64,000 nucleotides of DNA from Arthrobacter_B citreus (GCF_042429235.1 NZ_JBHMBA010000006.1), one strand, 5' to 3'. Positions 24,406-33,566 are shown, counted from the stretch's first letter. The notes: generated by a model not told the origin, from the letters alone. Program-made: numbers and translations.

Positions 24406-26010
24406 ATGCCTGCTGACCACATCCTCACCGGCCATTCCATCATCGCCGGGCAGACCGTAACCGGCCGCGGCGGCACCGCGTCCGGCGTCAACCCCGCCAC
24501 CGGCGAAAAGCTCGCGCCGGAATACACCCTCCTCGACACCGACCAGCTTGCTGCTGCCACTGCAGCGGCAGAGGACGCGTACGCGTCCTTCAGCACCCTG
24601 GATCCGGAAACACACGCCGCATTCCTGGAGCGCATTGCCGACAACATCGAAGCTGCCGGTCCCGCGCTGATCGAGCGGGCGATGGCGGAAACCGGACTCC
24701 CCGAGGCCCGGATTACCGGCGAGCGCGGCCGCACCACCGGCCAGCTGCGGCTTTTCGCGTCGGTGGTCCGGCAGGGAGATTTCCGCGGCGTCCGGGTGGA
24801 CCCGGCAATGCCTGACCGCACCCCCATGCCCCGGGCGGACATCCGCCAGCGCAAGATCCCGCTGGGCCCGGTGGCCGTCTTCGGCGCGAGCAACTTCCCG
24901 CTGGCTTTCTCCACCGCGGGCGGAGACACCGCCTCCGCGCTGGCCGCCGGCTGCCCGGTGATCGTCAAGGCCCACAACGCCCACCCCGGAACCGGCGAAA
25001 TCACCGGCCGGGCGATCTCCGACGCCGTCAGCGCCATGGGCCTTCACCCGGGCGTCTTCTCCCTGGTCTACGGCCCGGGCGCCGTGGTTGGCCAGGCACT
25101 GGCCACCGATCCGGCCATCAAGGCCGTGGGCTTTACCGGATCCCGGTCCGGCGGCATGGCACTGGTCAATGCCGCCGCCGGCCGCCCGGAACCCATTCCC
25201 GTGTACGCGGAAATGAGCTCCATCAACCCCGTGTTCGTCCTCGAAGGTGCCGTGGAGAACGACGCCGATGCCCTGGGCAGCGCGTACGTCACGTCCGTGA
25301 CCGGTTCCTCCGGGCAGCTGTGCACGGCACCCGGCCTGCTCTTCGCGCCCACCGGTGAAGCGGGAGACCGCTTTGTGGCCGCCGTCGCACAGGCAGTGAA
25401 AGCTGCCTCCGGCCAGACCATGTTGACCAAGGGCATTGCCTCCTCCTGGCAGGACGGCGTTAACGCGCTGGCCGGCCAGCCCGGCGTCGAGCTGCTTGCC
25501 GCCGGCAGCGACGGAGACACGCTCAATGCCCCCGCGCCCTCCATCTTCTCCACTGATGCGGCTTCCTTCCTGTCCAACGGGGAGCTTCAGGCCGAGATTT
25601 TCGGTGCGGCTTCGCTGGTCATCCGCTACTCATCAGTCAGCGAACTGGCCGACGCCGTCCGGGCCCTGGAGGGGCAGCTCACCGCCACCGTGCATCTGGC
25701 CGAGTCGGACTACCCGGCCGCGCGCACCCTGCTCCCGCTCCTGGAACGCCGCGCCGGCCGGATCCTCGTCAACGGCTGGCCCACCGGGGTGGAAGTTGGC
25801 CACGCCATGGTTCACGGCGGACCGTTCCCGGCAACCTCCGACAGCCGGACCACGTCGGTGGGCACCCTGGCCATTGACCGGTTCCTGCGCCCGGTTGCGT
25901 ACCAGAACATCCCGGATGCGCTCCTGCCCGCTCCCCTGCAGCAGGAAAACCCGTGGAAGCTCAACCGGCTGCTGGACGGCACCATGGAGTCCGCCGGAGG
26001 CAACGCATGA
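24406..26010 (+). CDS. 2,5-dioxovalerate (2-oxoglutarate semialdehyde) dehydrogenase
   Basis: 534-residue aldehyde dehydrogenase that oxidises 2-oxoglutarate semialdehyde to 2-oxoglutarate with NAD(P). The catalytic Cys306 is in GSSGQLCTAPG and the general base Glu269 in VYAEMSSINP, both typical of the semialdehyde (KGSADH) group rather than general ALDHs. FGASNFPLAFS is the dinucleotide-binding start. It has an AAGGAG ribosome site and follows kdgD by 25 bases; its stop overlaps gudD (ATGA). It completes the route into the TCA cycle. Confidence 0.9.
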   Translation: MPADHILTGHSIIAGQTVTGRGGTASGVNPATGEKLAPEYTLLDTDQLAAATAAAEDAYASFSTLDPETHAAFLERIADNIEAAGPALIERAMAETGLPEARITGERGRTTGQLRLFASVVRQGDFRGVRVDPAMPDRTPMPRADIRQRKIPLGPVAVFGASNFPLAFSTAGGDTASALAAGCPVIVKAHNAHPGTGEITGRAISDAVSAMGLHPGVFSLVYGPGAVVGQALATDPAIKAVGFTGSRSGGMALVNAAAGRPEPIPVYAEMSSINPVFVLEGAVENDADALGSAYVTSVTGSSGQLCTAPGLLFAPTGEAGDRFVAAVAQAVKAASGQTMLTKGIASSWQDGVNALAGQPGVELLAAGSDGDTLNAPAPSIFSTDAASFLSNGELQAEIFGAASLVIRYSSVSELADAVRALEGQLTATVHLAESDYPAARTLLPLLERRAGRILVNGWPTGVEVGHAMVHGGPFPATSDSRTTSVGTLAIDRFLRPVAYQNIPDALLPAPLQQENPWKLNRLLDGTMESAGGNA

Positions 26011-27335
26011 CCGCACAGCCGTCCATCGCAGCCGTGGAAGTGGTTCCCGTTGCCGGGCACGACTCCATGCTGTTGAACCTCTCCGGTGCCCACGGCCCCT
26101 TTTTCACCCGCAACATTGTCATCGTGACCGATTCAGAGGGCCGGACCGGGCTGGGCGAAGTGCCCGGCGGGGAGAACATCCGCCGCACCATCGAAGAGGC
26201 CGGCGCCTTGATCACCGGCCGGCCGGTGGCCCGTTTCCGCAGCATCCTCCGGGAAGTCGCGGTCACGTTCTCCGACCGCGACGCCGGTGGCCGTGGGCTG
26301 CAGACCTTTGACCTGCGCACCACAGTCCATGCGGTCACCGGAATTGAATCCGCACTGTTGGACCTGCACGGCCAGTTCCTGGGCGTCCCCGTTGCCGAGC
26401 TCCTTGGTGACGGCCAGCAGCGCAGCGCGGTGCCCATGTTGGGGTATCTCTTTTTCGTCGGCAATCCGGATGCCACCGATCTCCCGTACCTGCGGGAACC
26501 GGATGGCGCGGACAGCTGGGCACGGCTGCGGCGCGAGGAGGCCCTGACGCCCAAGGCGGTGGTGGCGCTGGCCGAGGCCGCTGCGGAGAAGTATGGCTTC
26601 AGCGACTTCAAGCTCAAGGGCGGCGTGCTCGACGGCGATGCCGAGGTGGACGCGGTCATTGCCCTCAAGGAGCGTTTCCCGTCGGCCAGGATCACGTTGG
26701 ATCCCAACGGCGGCTGGCTCCTCGAGGACGCCATCCGCCTGGGCCGGCGCATGGAGGGCGTTGTTGCCTATGCCGAGGACCCCTGCGGCGCCGAGGGCCG
26801 TTACTCCGGGAGGGAGGTCATGGCGGAGTTCCGCCGCGCCACCGGCCTGCGGACCGCGACCAACATGATCGCCACCGACTGGCGGGAAATGTCGCACGCG
26901 GTGCGCACCAACGCCGTCGACATTCCGCTGGCCGATCCGCATTTCTGGACCATGGCGGGCTCCGTCCGGGTGGCCCAGCTGTGCTCGGAGTTCGGTCTGA
27001 CCTGGGGATCGCACTCGAACAACCATTTCGACATCTCGCTGGCGATGTTCACGCACGTGGGCGCCGCAGCTCCCGGTGAGATCACCGCCCTGGACACGCA
27101 TTGGATCTGGCAGGACGGCCAGGGCCTGACGCTGGATCCGCTGGAGATCCGGGGAGGCGAAATCCAGGTGCCGTCCACGCCCGGGCTGGGCGTGCAGCTG
27201 GACCGCGGCAGGCTCGCCGAGGCCCACGAACTCTATCGTGAGCACGGCCTGGGCAGCCGGGATGACGCAGCCGCCATGCAGTACCTGGTGCCGGAATGGT
27301 CCTTCGACCCGAAGCGCCCCTGCCTGGTCCGCTAG
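26007..27335 (+). CDS. gudD: Glucarate dehydratase
   Basis: 442-residue enolase-superfamily enzyme converting D-glucarate (and often idarate) to 5-keto-4-deoxyglucarate. The marker blocks are present: FTRNIVIVTDSEGRTGLGEV near the start, the KxK pair in FSDFKLKGGVL, metal-site DPNGGW and AEDPCGAEG, and the His-bearing WGSHSNNHFDISLAMFTHV. Start ATG overlaps the dehydrogenase stop by four bases; the 18-residue upstream extension has no support. A hairpin at 27400-27438 ends the operon. Together with the enzyme at 16807 the cell can use both glucarate and galactarate. Confidence 0.94.
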   Translation: MTAQPSIAAVEVVPVAGHDSMLLNLSGAHGPFFTRNIVIVTDSEGRTGLGEVPGGENIRRTIEEAGALITGRPVARFRSILREVAVTFSDRDAGGRGLQTFDLRTTVHAVTGIESALLDLHGQFLGVPVAELLGDGQQRSAVPMLGYLFFVGNPDATDLPYLREPDGADSWARLRREEALTPKAVVALAEAAAEKYGFSDFKLKGGVLDGDAEVDAVIALKERFPSARITLDPNGGWLLEDAIRLGRRMEGVVAYAEDPCGAEGRYSGREVMAEFRRATGLRTATNMIATDWREMSHAVRTNAVDIPLADPHFWTMAGSVRVAQLCSEFGLTWGSHSNNHFDISLAMFTHVGAAAPGEITALDTHWIWQDGQGLTLDPLEIRGGEIQVPSTPGLGVQLDRGRLAEAHELYREHGLGSRDDAAAMQYLVPEWSFDPKRPCLVR

Positions 27336-27344
27336 CCGAATAAC

Positions 27345-27393
27345 CGGGTGCATCCGGATAGCCAGGTCAACCGATCAACCGGATGCATCCGGA
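27345..27393. promoter_or_regulatory. Paired palindromes CCGGRTGCATCCGG upstream of the AEC carrier
   Basis: CCGGGTGCATCCGG (27345-27358) and the perfect palindrome CCGGATGCATCCGG (27380-27393) lie 35 bp apart, centre to centre, between gudD and the carrier gene. The repeated context includes a preceding AC and a trailing A. They look like operators for an unidentified regulator, though two small hairpins in the gudD 3' end are an alternative. Confidence 0.4.
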
Positions 27394-27399
27394 CAAAGG

Positions 27400-27438
27400 G
27401 AACGGCCGCCCGCGGGCATCCCGCCGGCGGCCGTTCCT
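27400..27438 (+). terminator. Terminator of the kdgD-gudD operon
   Basis: GGAACGGCCGCC (27400-27411) pairs with GGCGGCCGTTCC (27427-27438); the loop can extend pairing through GCGGG/CCCGC. It is a strong GC-rich stem without a clear T run, typical of this genome. Confidence 0.6.
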
Positions 27439-27488
27439 GCCGTTCCACCCCGACAATCCGATCACCTTCGGAAATTGGAGTTTCCCCA

Positions 27489-28466
27489 GTGCTGGGCGTT
27501 ATTGAAGGCTTTGCGGTTGTCCTGATCATCGCGGCAGTCGGCTACGCCTTCGCTGCCATCCGCCGGGACCGGGAAACCGATCCCAAGGCCGCCCTGACCT
27601 CGGTCATTTACTACGTCACCAATCCGGCGTTGATGTTCATCCTCCTGGCGGAAGCGCCCGTGGAAGAAGTGCTGAGAACCTTCGCTCCGGCAGCCCTGCT
27701 CATTGCGGTGGCCTGCGGAGGCCTCTATGCGGCCATGTCCTTCATCTTCTTCCGGCGCAGCGCCGCCGACACGGCGGTGGGCGCCATGAGCGCCTCCTAC
27801 GCCAATGCCGGAAACATTGGCCTGCCCATCGCACTCTACGCGGTGGGCAGCTCCACCCCGGTGGTCTCGGTGCTGATGGCCCAGCTGCTGGTCCTGGCAC
27901 CGGCGTATCTTGCCGTCTTCAGCTTTACGCAGCGGCGCCGGGCGGCATCGGGGCCGGGGGCCCTGGCCGCCGGAAACCGCACCCGTCTGCGCCCACTGAC
28001 GGTACTGGCCGCCGTCGTGCGCCCCATCGCCAACCCCGTAACCCTGGCCACGCTGGCCGGCCTGGTCACCGCACTCACCGGGCTCAGCCTGCCAACAATC
28101 CTCTGGGAGCCCGTATCCCTGCTGGGCCATGCATCCGTTCCACTGCTCCTGCTCACGTTCGGGATGAGCCTGTACGGGCAAAACCTCCTGGGGACGGCCG
28201 CTGTCCGAACCGAAGTACTGGCAGCGACGGCCGTGAAGCTGCTGGCCGCTCCCCTGCTGGGCTACGCGGTGGGACGCTGGATTTTCGGCCTGGACGGCAT
28301 CGACCTGTTCGGCGTGGTGGTCATGAGCGCCCTTCCCACGGCACAGAACGTGTACCTCTTCTCCTCCCAATTCGGGATGAAATCGGTGATCGCCCGGGAC
28401 GTGGTGTTCCTGACGTCCATCCTGTCCTTCCCCGTTATCCTGCTTGCCGCTGTCCTGCTCGCATAA
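27489..28466 (+). CDS. Auxin-efflux-carrier (AEC) family transporter
   Basis: 325-residue membrane protein with about ten helices. The AEC pattern is visible in YYVTNPALMFILLAEAP, ASYANAGNIGLPIALYAVGS in the middle and VLYMSALPT-like VVVMSALPTAQNVYLFSSQF near the end. Bacterial AEC members move malonate, malate or similar organic acids. I chose GTG 27489 because GGAG lies upstream at a fair distance; the frame from 27348 covers the terminator and palindromes. Placement after the aldarate operon suggests organic-acid traffic, but it has its own upstream signals. Confidence 0.86.
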   Translation: MLGVIEGFAVVLIIAAVGYAFAAIRRDRETDPKAALTSVIYYVTNPALMFILLAEAPVEEVLRTFAPAALLIAVACGGLYAAMSFIFFRRSAADTAVGAMSASYANAGNIGLPIALYAVGSSTPVVSVLMAQLLVLAPAYLAVFSFTQRRRAASGPGALAAGNRTRLRPLTVLAAVVRPIANPVTLATLAGLVTALTGLSLPTILWEPVSLLGHASVPLLLLTFGMSLYGQNLLGTAAVRTEVLAATAVKLLAAPLLGYAVGRWIFGLDGIDLFGVVVMSALPTAQNVYLFSSQFGMKSVIARDVVFLTSILSFPVILLAAVLLA

Positions 28467-29067
28467 CCCGGGAATGCGGGACAATCCGCCGAACCTTGCC
28501 GTGGCTGGCCCCTACCGGGTTCCGGAGCGTGGATCCGCCAAAACGCCATGCCCTGTCATCCGCCCGTGTCCGCGCTGCGGTGCGGGCATGTGCAGCGGCG
28601 GCCACCGCGTCCTTTCGCGCCGCGGCACGCTGGCCCGGCGCCAGATACTGCACGTGGCGGCCGCTGCTCAGGCGGCGGGCACTCTGGTTGAGGACCGGGC
28701 GCAGCTCCCGCAGCCGAGCCTCGTAGTTGCGGGAGTTTCCCTCGGTTTCCCGAAGATACGCATCGCACGCCCGGTGCATTTCCAGCAGCGCAGCCGCCGG
28801 AGATGACGAGCCGGGCCGGAGTTCGCTGAGAGTTTCGCGCACTTGGTGCCGGATGTCGGCGACCGCCGAACGGCACCGGGCCGCGTCAAGGTCCGGTGCC
28901 GACGCACCGGGGCCGTTTTCCGCAAACGCCCGTTTCAGGTGCACCTGCGTGATCAGGGCCTGCAGCGCTCGCTTCTCCCGCGCCCCCTGCAACCAGCGCA
29001 CCGCGAATACCGCCGCCAGCACACCGAAGACTGTGCCGGCCAGCCCTCCCGCCAGAAAAAACATCAT
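28435..29067 (-). CDS. Membrane-anchored protein of unknown function
   Basis: 210-residue protein I do not recognise. It has one N-terminal membrane helix (MMFFLAGGLAGTVFGVLAAV) and a basic, helical soluble part rich in Arg and Ala. A heptad-like stretch spans about residues 30-150. I chose ATG 29067 with AAGGGG upstream. The 3' end overlaps the convergent AEC gene by 32 bases, which lowers confidence in the last residues, where Arg and Gln dominate. No enzyme motif is visible. Confidence 0.5.
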   Translation of the reverse strand: MMFFLAGGLAGTVFGVLAAVFAVRWLQGAREKRALQALITQVHLKRAFAENGPGASAPDLDAARCRSAVADIRHQVRETLSELRPGSSSPAAALLEMHRACDAYLRETEGNSRNYEARLRELRPVLNQSARRLSSGRHVQYLAPGQRAAARKDAVAAAAHARTAARTRADDRAWRFGGSTLRNPVGASHGKVRRIVPHSRVMRAGQRQAG

Positions 29068-29348
29068 AGTAAACCCCTTCCCCCATGAGTCCCCCACCTG
29101 TTCCCGGCGCTTCCCCGCGCCGGGCGGCGGCCCAAACCGGCCGCGGAGAGGAAGACTACGAACCGGCCGGCTGAAGCGCCAGAGAAATCAGCCGGCCCGT
29201 GCAAAAACACCTGCTTCTGCCATGACGGATGAGGCAGCGGATTCCGTCAGTGCCGCCGGACACCAGATGCCATGAGATTCCTCGCAGTCCCGGACTCCGA
29301 TCCGCCCAATGACGGCGAATCCGGGAAAAGCCGCCCAGTTTCGGGCCC

Positions 29349-29360
29349 TAGCTTAAAAAT
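29349..29360 (+). promoter_or_regulatory. -10 element placed for a leaderless esterase transcript
   Basis: TAGCTT (29349-29354), six A/T bases, then ATG 29361. There is no ribosome site. The preceding bases 29068-29348 hold no gene I can support. Confidence 0.5.
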
Positions 29361-30455
29361 ATGAAGCTCTCTTCGCTGACTGCGGCGGGGCTCCTTGCCG
29401 GGTCGGCCGCCGCCGGAATCGCGGCCGCCGCTGCCCTGCGGCACCATCCCCTTCCCTCCGCGCTGCTCATTCGCGGGGTGTTCGCCGGGGCAGGCAAGGT
29501 CCCGGTCAAGACAATCCTTCCCCACATTCCCCGGTTCACGGTGACCGGGCACCGGGGCCTGCACTATCTGGGGTCCGCCGACAAACCGTCCCTGGACCTG
29601 TTCCTCCCCGATGACCCGTCCCGCAGGCCCCTGCCGGTGGTGATGTGGATCCACGGCGGCGCTTGGATCTCCGGTTCCAAGGAAGACGTTGCCCCCTACC
29701 TGAAGGTCCTTGCCGGGTACGGATACGCCGTCATTGGGGTGGGGTACTCCGTTTCACCCGCAGCCGTGTATCCGGCCGCCGTGAAGGAGCTGAACTCCGC
29801 CCTGGGGTTTATCCGCGACCATGCGGACCGCTACGGGCTGGACCCCAACCGGGTTGTGCTGGCCGGTGACTCCGCCGGCGCCCAGCTGGCGGCGCAGCTG
29901 GCCCTGCTGATCACCCAGCCGGAGTACGCCCGGGAGACCGGGGTTAAGCCGGCCGCCGCCCCCGGACAGCTGTGCGGCATCATTCTGAACTGCGGCGTTT
30001 TTGACCTGGACTCCGTGGCCCGCCTGCGCGGTCCCATCGGCTGGGGACTCCGGAAGGCCCTGTGGTCCTACACCGGTTCCAAGGACTGGGCCGCCACCGC
30101 AGCCGCGGCCCACATGTCCATCCTGGATCACGTGGACCGCCGTTTTCCGCCCACCTACATTTCCAGCGGAAACGGCGATGACCTGACCCTGACGCAGTCA
30201 GTGCCCCTGGCGGACCGGCTTTCGGAGCTGGGCGTGCCCCTGGTCAGCCGGTTCTGGCCCAAGGACTACAAGCCGGCGCTGGGCCACGAGTACCAGTTCC
30301 AGCTGCACCGCCCCGAGGCCATGGAGTCCCTGCACGAGACCGCCGCCTTCCTCGAAGAGGTGACGGGTGTGTCGGCGCTGCCGCGCAACCCGCTCGAAGA
30401 GCGTGCCCCGCGCCGGGATTTCGACGCGCGCCCGGACATCCGCCTCAGCGCATAG
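29361..30455 (+). CDS. Alpha/beta-hydrolase, esterase of the HGGAW class, copy 2
   Basis: 364-residue paralogue of the esterase at 14206. Shared blocks include VMWIHGGAWISGS, VLAGDSAGAQLAAQLA with nucleophile Ser171, and LGHEYQFQLHRPEA near the C-terminus. The hydrophobic N-terminus (LTAAGLLAGSAAAGIAAAAA) may be a membrane anchor. It is convergent with lutC, 18 bases away. Both esterase copies lie next to lactate genes, so a lactate-containing ester is a possible substrate, though that is only a guess from position. Confidence 0.85.
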   Translation: MKLSSLTAAGLLAGSAAAGIAAAAALRHHPLPSALLIRGVFAGAGKVPVKTILPHIPRFTVTGHRGLHYLGSADKPSLDLFLPDDPSRRPLPVVMWIHGGAWISGSKEDVAPYLKVLAGYGYAVIGVGYSVSPAAVYPAAVKELNSALGFIRDHADRYGLDPNRVVLAGDSAGAQLAAQLALLITQPEYARETGVKPAAAPGQLCGIILNCGVFDLDSVARLRGPIGWGLRKALWSYTGSKDWAATAAAAHMSILDHVDRRFPPTYISSGNGDDLTLTQSVPLADRLSELGVPLVSRFWPKDYKPALGHEYQFQLHRPEAMESLHETAAFLEEVTGVSALPRNPLEERAPRRDFDARPDIRLSA

Positions 30456-30473
30456 CGGGCCGGCGTGCCGGCA

Positions 30474-31112
30474 TCAGGACCGGACGATAATGACGTCCAG
30501 GTTCCGCGGACCGTGCACGCCCTCGACCCGTTCCAGTTCGATGTCGGAGGTGGCGCTCGGACCGCTGATCCAGGTCAGCGGCCGGGTGCCGTCCAGGCGG
30601 CGCAGGGCCTCGGGCAGGATTCCGGAAACGTCGCCGCCCCCCACCACGCAGATGTGGTGGTCCGGCACCAGCGTGATGGCCCGGCGCCCCTGGTTCGGGC
30701 TGCCGTCCAGGATGATGGTGCCGGTCTCCGCCACTGACACGGCGCTTCCGGTGACCACGGCGTCCACGGCGTCGAGTTCCGGCACGCTCAGCGGCGACTC
30801 CGCTGAATCGGTGCGCCGGCGTCCCGGCGCCGCGGCTTCAGCGGCGGCAAGCCATCCGTCGTCGATACCTTCCGGAACCACGTAGCTGGCGGCGCCGCTG
30901 AGCAGTTCGGCGATACGGGGCGCAACCCCGTCACTGTCCACCACGGTGACTCCGGCCTTATAGTCCACCAGCCGGTCCACCAGCATCTCGATGCGCTCCT
31001 CGGCGCTCATTCCGGACTCTTGCCGGTAGGTCCGCGGAATTTCCGGAACGGCCGGGCTGTCCCGCAGCGCCGACCGGAGCCGGTCCATGATGTCTTCCCG
31101 TGCGCTGCTCAT
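30474..31112 (-). CDS. lutC: L-lactate utilization protein LutC (LldG)
   Basis: 212-residue LUD-domain protein, a required subunit of the LutABC complex that oxidises L-lactate to pyruvate. The N-terminus MSSAREDIMDRLRSALRD and the later SVAETGTIILDGSPNQGRRA and PDHHICVVGGGDV blocks are diagnostic. Its ATG overlaps the lutB stop (ATGA). It is the last gene of lutA-lutB-lutC. Confidence 0.93.
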   Translation of the reverse strand: MSSAREDIMDRLRSALRDSPAVPEIPRTYRQESGMSAEERIEMLVDRLVDYKAGVTVVDSDGVAPRIAELLSGAASYVVPEGIDDGWLAAAEAAAPGRRRTDSAESPLSVPELDAVDAVVTGSAVSVAETGTIILDGSPNQGRRAITLVPDHHICVVGGGDVSGILPEALRRLDGTRPLTWISGPSATSDIELERVEGVHGPRNLDVIIVRS

Positions 31113-32608
31113 GCGCTTTCTCCTGAATCGGTGTGCTGATGTTCCTTGGCCCACCAGTCGCGGAAGGACTCCGACGGCGGTGCCGGGATGTCGCGGCTCT
31201 GGGTCCAGCCCGCGGCGATGCCCGGCAGTTTGGTGATTTTCTTTTTCCGCCCGGCGGCAATCCGGCCCAGCGGCAGGCCCTTCTCCAGCAGGCCCAGGTG
31301 TTTGCCGGAGGAGAAGGCCCAGGAGGCGCCCTTCATGATCAGGTCCATCTGGGTGGGCAGCTTCTTCTTGCCGCGCTTGCTGTCCACGTCCTCGGCGCGC
31401 AGGTGCACCAGGATGTCCGGGATGTTGATTTTTACGGGGCAGGCGTCGTAGCAGGCGCCGCACAGCGATGAGGCGTACGGCAGCGAATTGTTCTCCTCGG
31501 CCACGATGCCGGTCATCAGCGGGGAAAGGATCGCGCCAATGGGTCCCGGGTAGGTGGAGCCGTAGGCGTGGCCGCCGGTGCGTTCGTACACCGGGCAGAC
31601 GTTCATGCAGGCCGAGCAGCGGATGCAGTGCAGTGCCGAACGTCCCATCTCGTCGGCCAGGGCGGCGCTGCGGCCGTTGTCCACCAGCACCAGGTGCACG
31701 TTCTGCGGCCCGTCGCCTTCAGTGACGCCGGTCCACAGCGAGGTGTACGGGTTCATCCGCTCCCCGGTGGAGGACCGGGGCAGCAGCTGCATGAACACTT
31801 CAAGGTCCTGCCAGGTCGGGAGCAGCTTTTCCACGCCCATCACGGTGATCAGGGTTTCCGGCAGCGTCAGGCACATCCGGCCGTTGCCCTCGGATTCAAC
31901 GACGGCGAGGGTGCCGGCGTCGGCGATGGCGAAGTTGGCGCCGGAGATGGCCACCTTGGCGGAGAGGAACTTCCGGCGCAGGTGTGCGCGGGCGGCCTCC
32001 GCCAGCTTCGCCGGGTTGTCGGTCAGCGCCGGATCGACGCCGGGCATTTCACGCAGGAAAATGTCCCGGACCTGGGTGCGGTTCTTGTGGATGGCGGGCA
32101 CCAGGATGTGGCTGGGCTTGTCGTGGTCGAGTTGGACGATCAGTTCCGCAAGGTCCGTTTCGAACGCCGCGATGCCGTGCTCTTCCAGGTACTCGTTCAG
32201 GCCAATCTCCTGGGTGGCCATGGACTTGACCTTGACCACCTCGTCCACGCCCTGCTCGCGGATCAGGTCGCGGACAATTTCGTTGGCCTCACCGGCGTCG
32301 CGCGCCCAGTGGATGACGCCGCCGCGTGCGGTGAAGTTCTTTTCGAACTCCTCCAGCAGCTCGGGCAGGCGTGCCATCACCGCTTCCTTGGTGGCGCTGC
32401 CGGCGTTGCGAAGGTCCTCCCAGTCCGGCAGTTCGCCAACCACGCGCAGCCGCTTGTCCCGGATGGTGTGCGTGGCGTGGCCGAGGTTGGCGCGCAGCTG
32501 GGCGTTGCCGAGCTCGCGTTTGGCCGCGGAGGGGAAAGATTCTGTGGCGTTGAGGTTGCCCTGTCCGAAGACCGGCAGGGTGGGCATGCCCAGGTAAGTG
32601 CTGCTCAT
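31109..32608 (-). CDS. lutB: L-lactate utilization iron-sulfur protein LutB (LldF)
   Basis: 499-residue protein with a LUD domain (about residues 60-300) followed by two 4Fe-4S clusters: CIRCSACMNVCPVYERTGGH and CGACYDACPVKINIPDIL. It passes electrons from lactate oxidation onward. The C-terminal region is basic (GRKKKITKLPG) as in the family. Both ends overlap neighbours by four bases, so the three lut genes are translationally coupled. Confidence 0.95.
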   Translation of the reverse strand: MSSTYLGMPTLPVFGQGNLNATESFPSAAKRELGNAQLRANLGHATHTIRDKRLRVVGELPDWEDLRNAGSATKEAVMARLPELLEEFEKNFTARGGVIHWARDAGEANEIVRDLIREQGVDEVVKVKSMATQEIGLNEYLEEHGIAAFETDLAELIVQLDHDKPSHILVPAIHKNRTQVRDIFLREMPGVDPALTDNPAKLAEAARAHLRRKFLSAKVAISGANFAIADAGTLAVVESEGNGRMCLTLPETLITVMGVEKLLPTWQDLEVFMQLLPRSSTGERMNPYTSLWTGVTEGDGPQNVHLVLVDNGRSAALADEMGRSALHCIRCSACMNVCPVYERTGGHAYGSTYPGPIGAILSPLMTGIVAEENNSLPYASSLCGACYDACPVKINIPDILVHLRAEDVDSKRGKKKLPTQMDLIMKGASWAFSSGKHLGLLEKGLPLGRIAAGRKKKITKLPGIAAGWTQSRDIPAPPSESFRDWWAKEHQHTDSGESA

Positions 32609-33405
32609 CGCGGGGCCTTTCCGCTGACCAGGACGTCCCCGGTGACGGACACCGGGTTCTCCTTGGTGCTGGCGAGGATTTCGGCAAAGTGAAGGGTGGA
32701 TACGCTGCTGCCCTGCCGGGACAGCCCGCCGCCGATGTGCATCAGGCAGGAGGCATCACCGCCGGAGCACAGGTCAGCTCCCGTGGCCGTGATGTTCGCC
32801 GCCTTGTCCTCCAGCATTGCGGTGGAGACGTCGGCGTTCTTCATGGAGAACGTTCCGCCGAAGCCGCAGCACTGGTCCGCCTGCTGAAGCGGCGCCACTG
32901 AGATGCCCTCCACGCTCTGGAGCAGGTTCAGCTGCCGGTCGCCCAGGCGCAGCAGGCGCATGCCGTGGCAGCTGGGGTGGTAGGTGACGTTGTGCGGGAA
33001 CCAGGATCCCAGCTGAGCGGCGGCATCGGTGACGCCGAGGACGTCAGTGAGCAGGGCGGACAGCTCATAGGTCTTGGCGCCCACGGCTTCGGCCCGCGCT
33101 TCCAGGCCGGCGTCGCCGCAGGACCGGGCCACCATCGGGTGCTGGTGCTTCACCGAGGCGACGCAGGAGCCGGAGGGTGCGACGGCGACGTCGTACTCCT
33201 GGGATTCAAAGGCCTCGACATGGTTGCGGACCACGGGCACGGCTTCAGGCATGTACCCGGAGTTCACATGCATCTGGCCGCAGCAGGCCTGGCCTGCGGG
33301 AAACACGACTTCGTGGCCCAGCCGTTCCAGGATGGCCACCGTTGCCCGTGCGGTGCGCGGATACATCGCATCCACGATGCAGGTGGCGAATAGAGCAATT
33401 CTCAT
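32605..33405 (-). CDS. lutA: L-lactate utilization protein LutA (LldE)
   Basis: 266-residue protein with two CCG domains: ACCGQMHVNSGY near residue 40 and CCGFGGTFSMKNADVS near 195, plus YHPSCHGMRLL. These Cys-rich motifs bind Fe-S or heterodisulfide-type centres. It is the first gene of the lut operon. Its promoter has TACTAT (33456-33451 on the minus strand) directly touching an LldR operator, which implies repression without lactate. Confidence 0.94.
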   Translation of the reverse strand: MRIALFATCIVDAMYPRTARATVAILERLGHEVVFPAGQACCGQMHVNSGYMPEAVPVVRNHVEAFESQEYDVAVAPSGSCVASVKHQHPMVARSCGDAGLEARAEAVGAKTYELSALLTDVLGVTDAAAQLGSWFPHNVTYHPSCHGMRLLRLGDRQLNLLQSVEGISVAPLQQADQCCGFGGTFSMKNADVSTAMLEDKAANITATGADLCSGGDASCLMHIGGGLSRQGSSVSTLHFAEILASTKENPVSVTGDVLVSGKAPR

Positions 33406-33440
33406 GGTTGCCTTTCAGCGGGGAAATGTCCCCGTATGTG

Positions 33441-33451
33441 TGGTCTGACCA
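33441..33451 (-). promoter_or_regulatory. LldR operator upstream of lutA
   Basis: TGGTCTGACCA, identical to the motif reported for LldR of Corynebacterium glutamicum (from memory). It abuts the lutA -10 element TACTAT, so a bound repressor would cover the start site. Confidence 0.75.
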
Positions 33452-33541
33452 TAGTAGAACACGTTGGGCCCGTCACATCCAAGCCCTTCCATGCTGGTGA
33501 CAACGATCACAGACGTCCGTGAGTTGCGCTAGACTCTCCTG

Positions 33542-33566
33542 TGGTCTGACCACTGTGGCCTGACCA
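33542..33566 (+). promoter_or_regulatory. Two LldR operators upstream of lctP copy 2
   Basis: TGGTCTGACCA (33542-33552) and TGGCCTGACCA (33556-33566) have centres 14 bp apart. The -10 candidate TAGACT (33530-33535) places the transcription start at the first operator. Confidence 0.75.

Noticed and set aside
23454..25037. A 527-codon minus-strand frame opposite kdgD and the dehydrogenase
   Set aside because: It is antisense to two well-supported enzymes; composition reflects codon-position GC bias.
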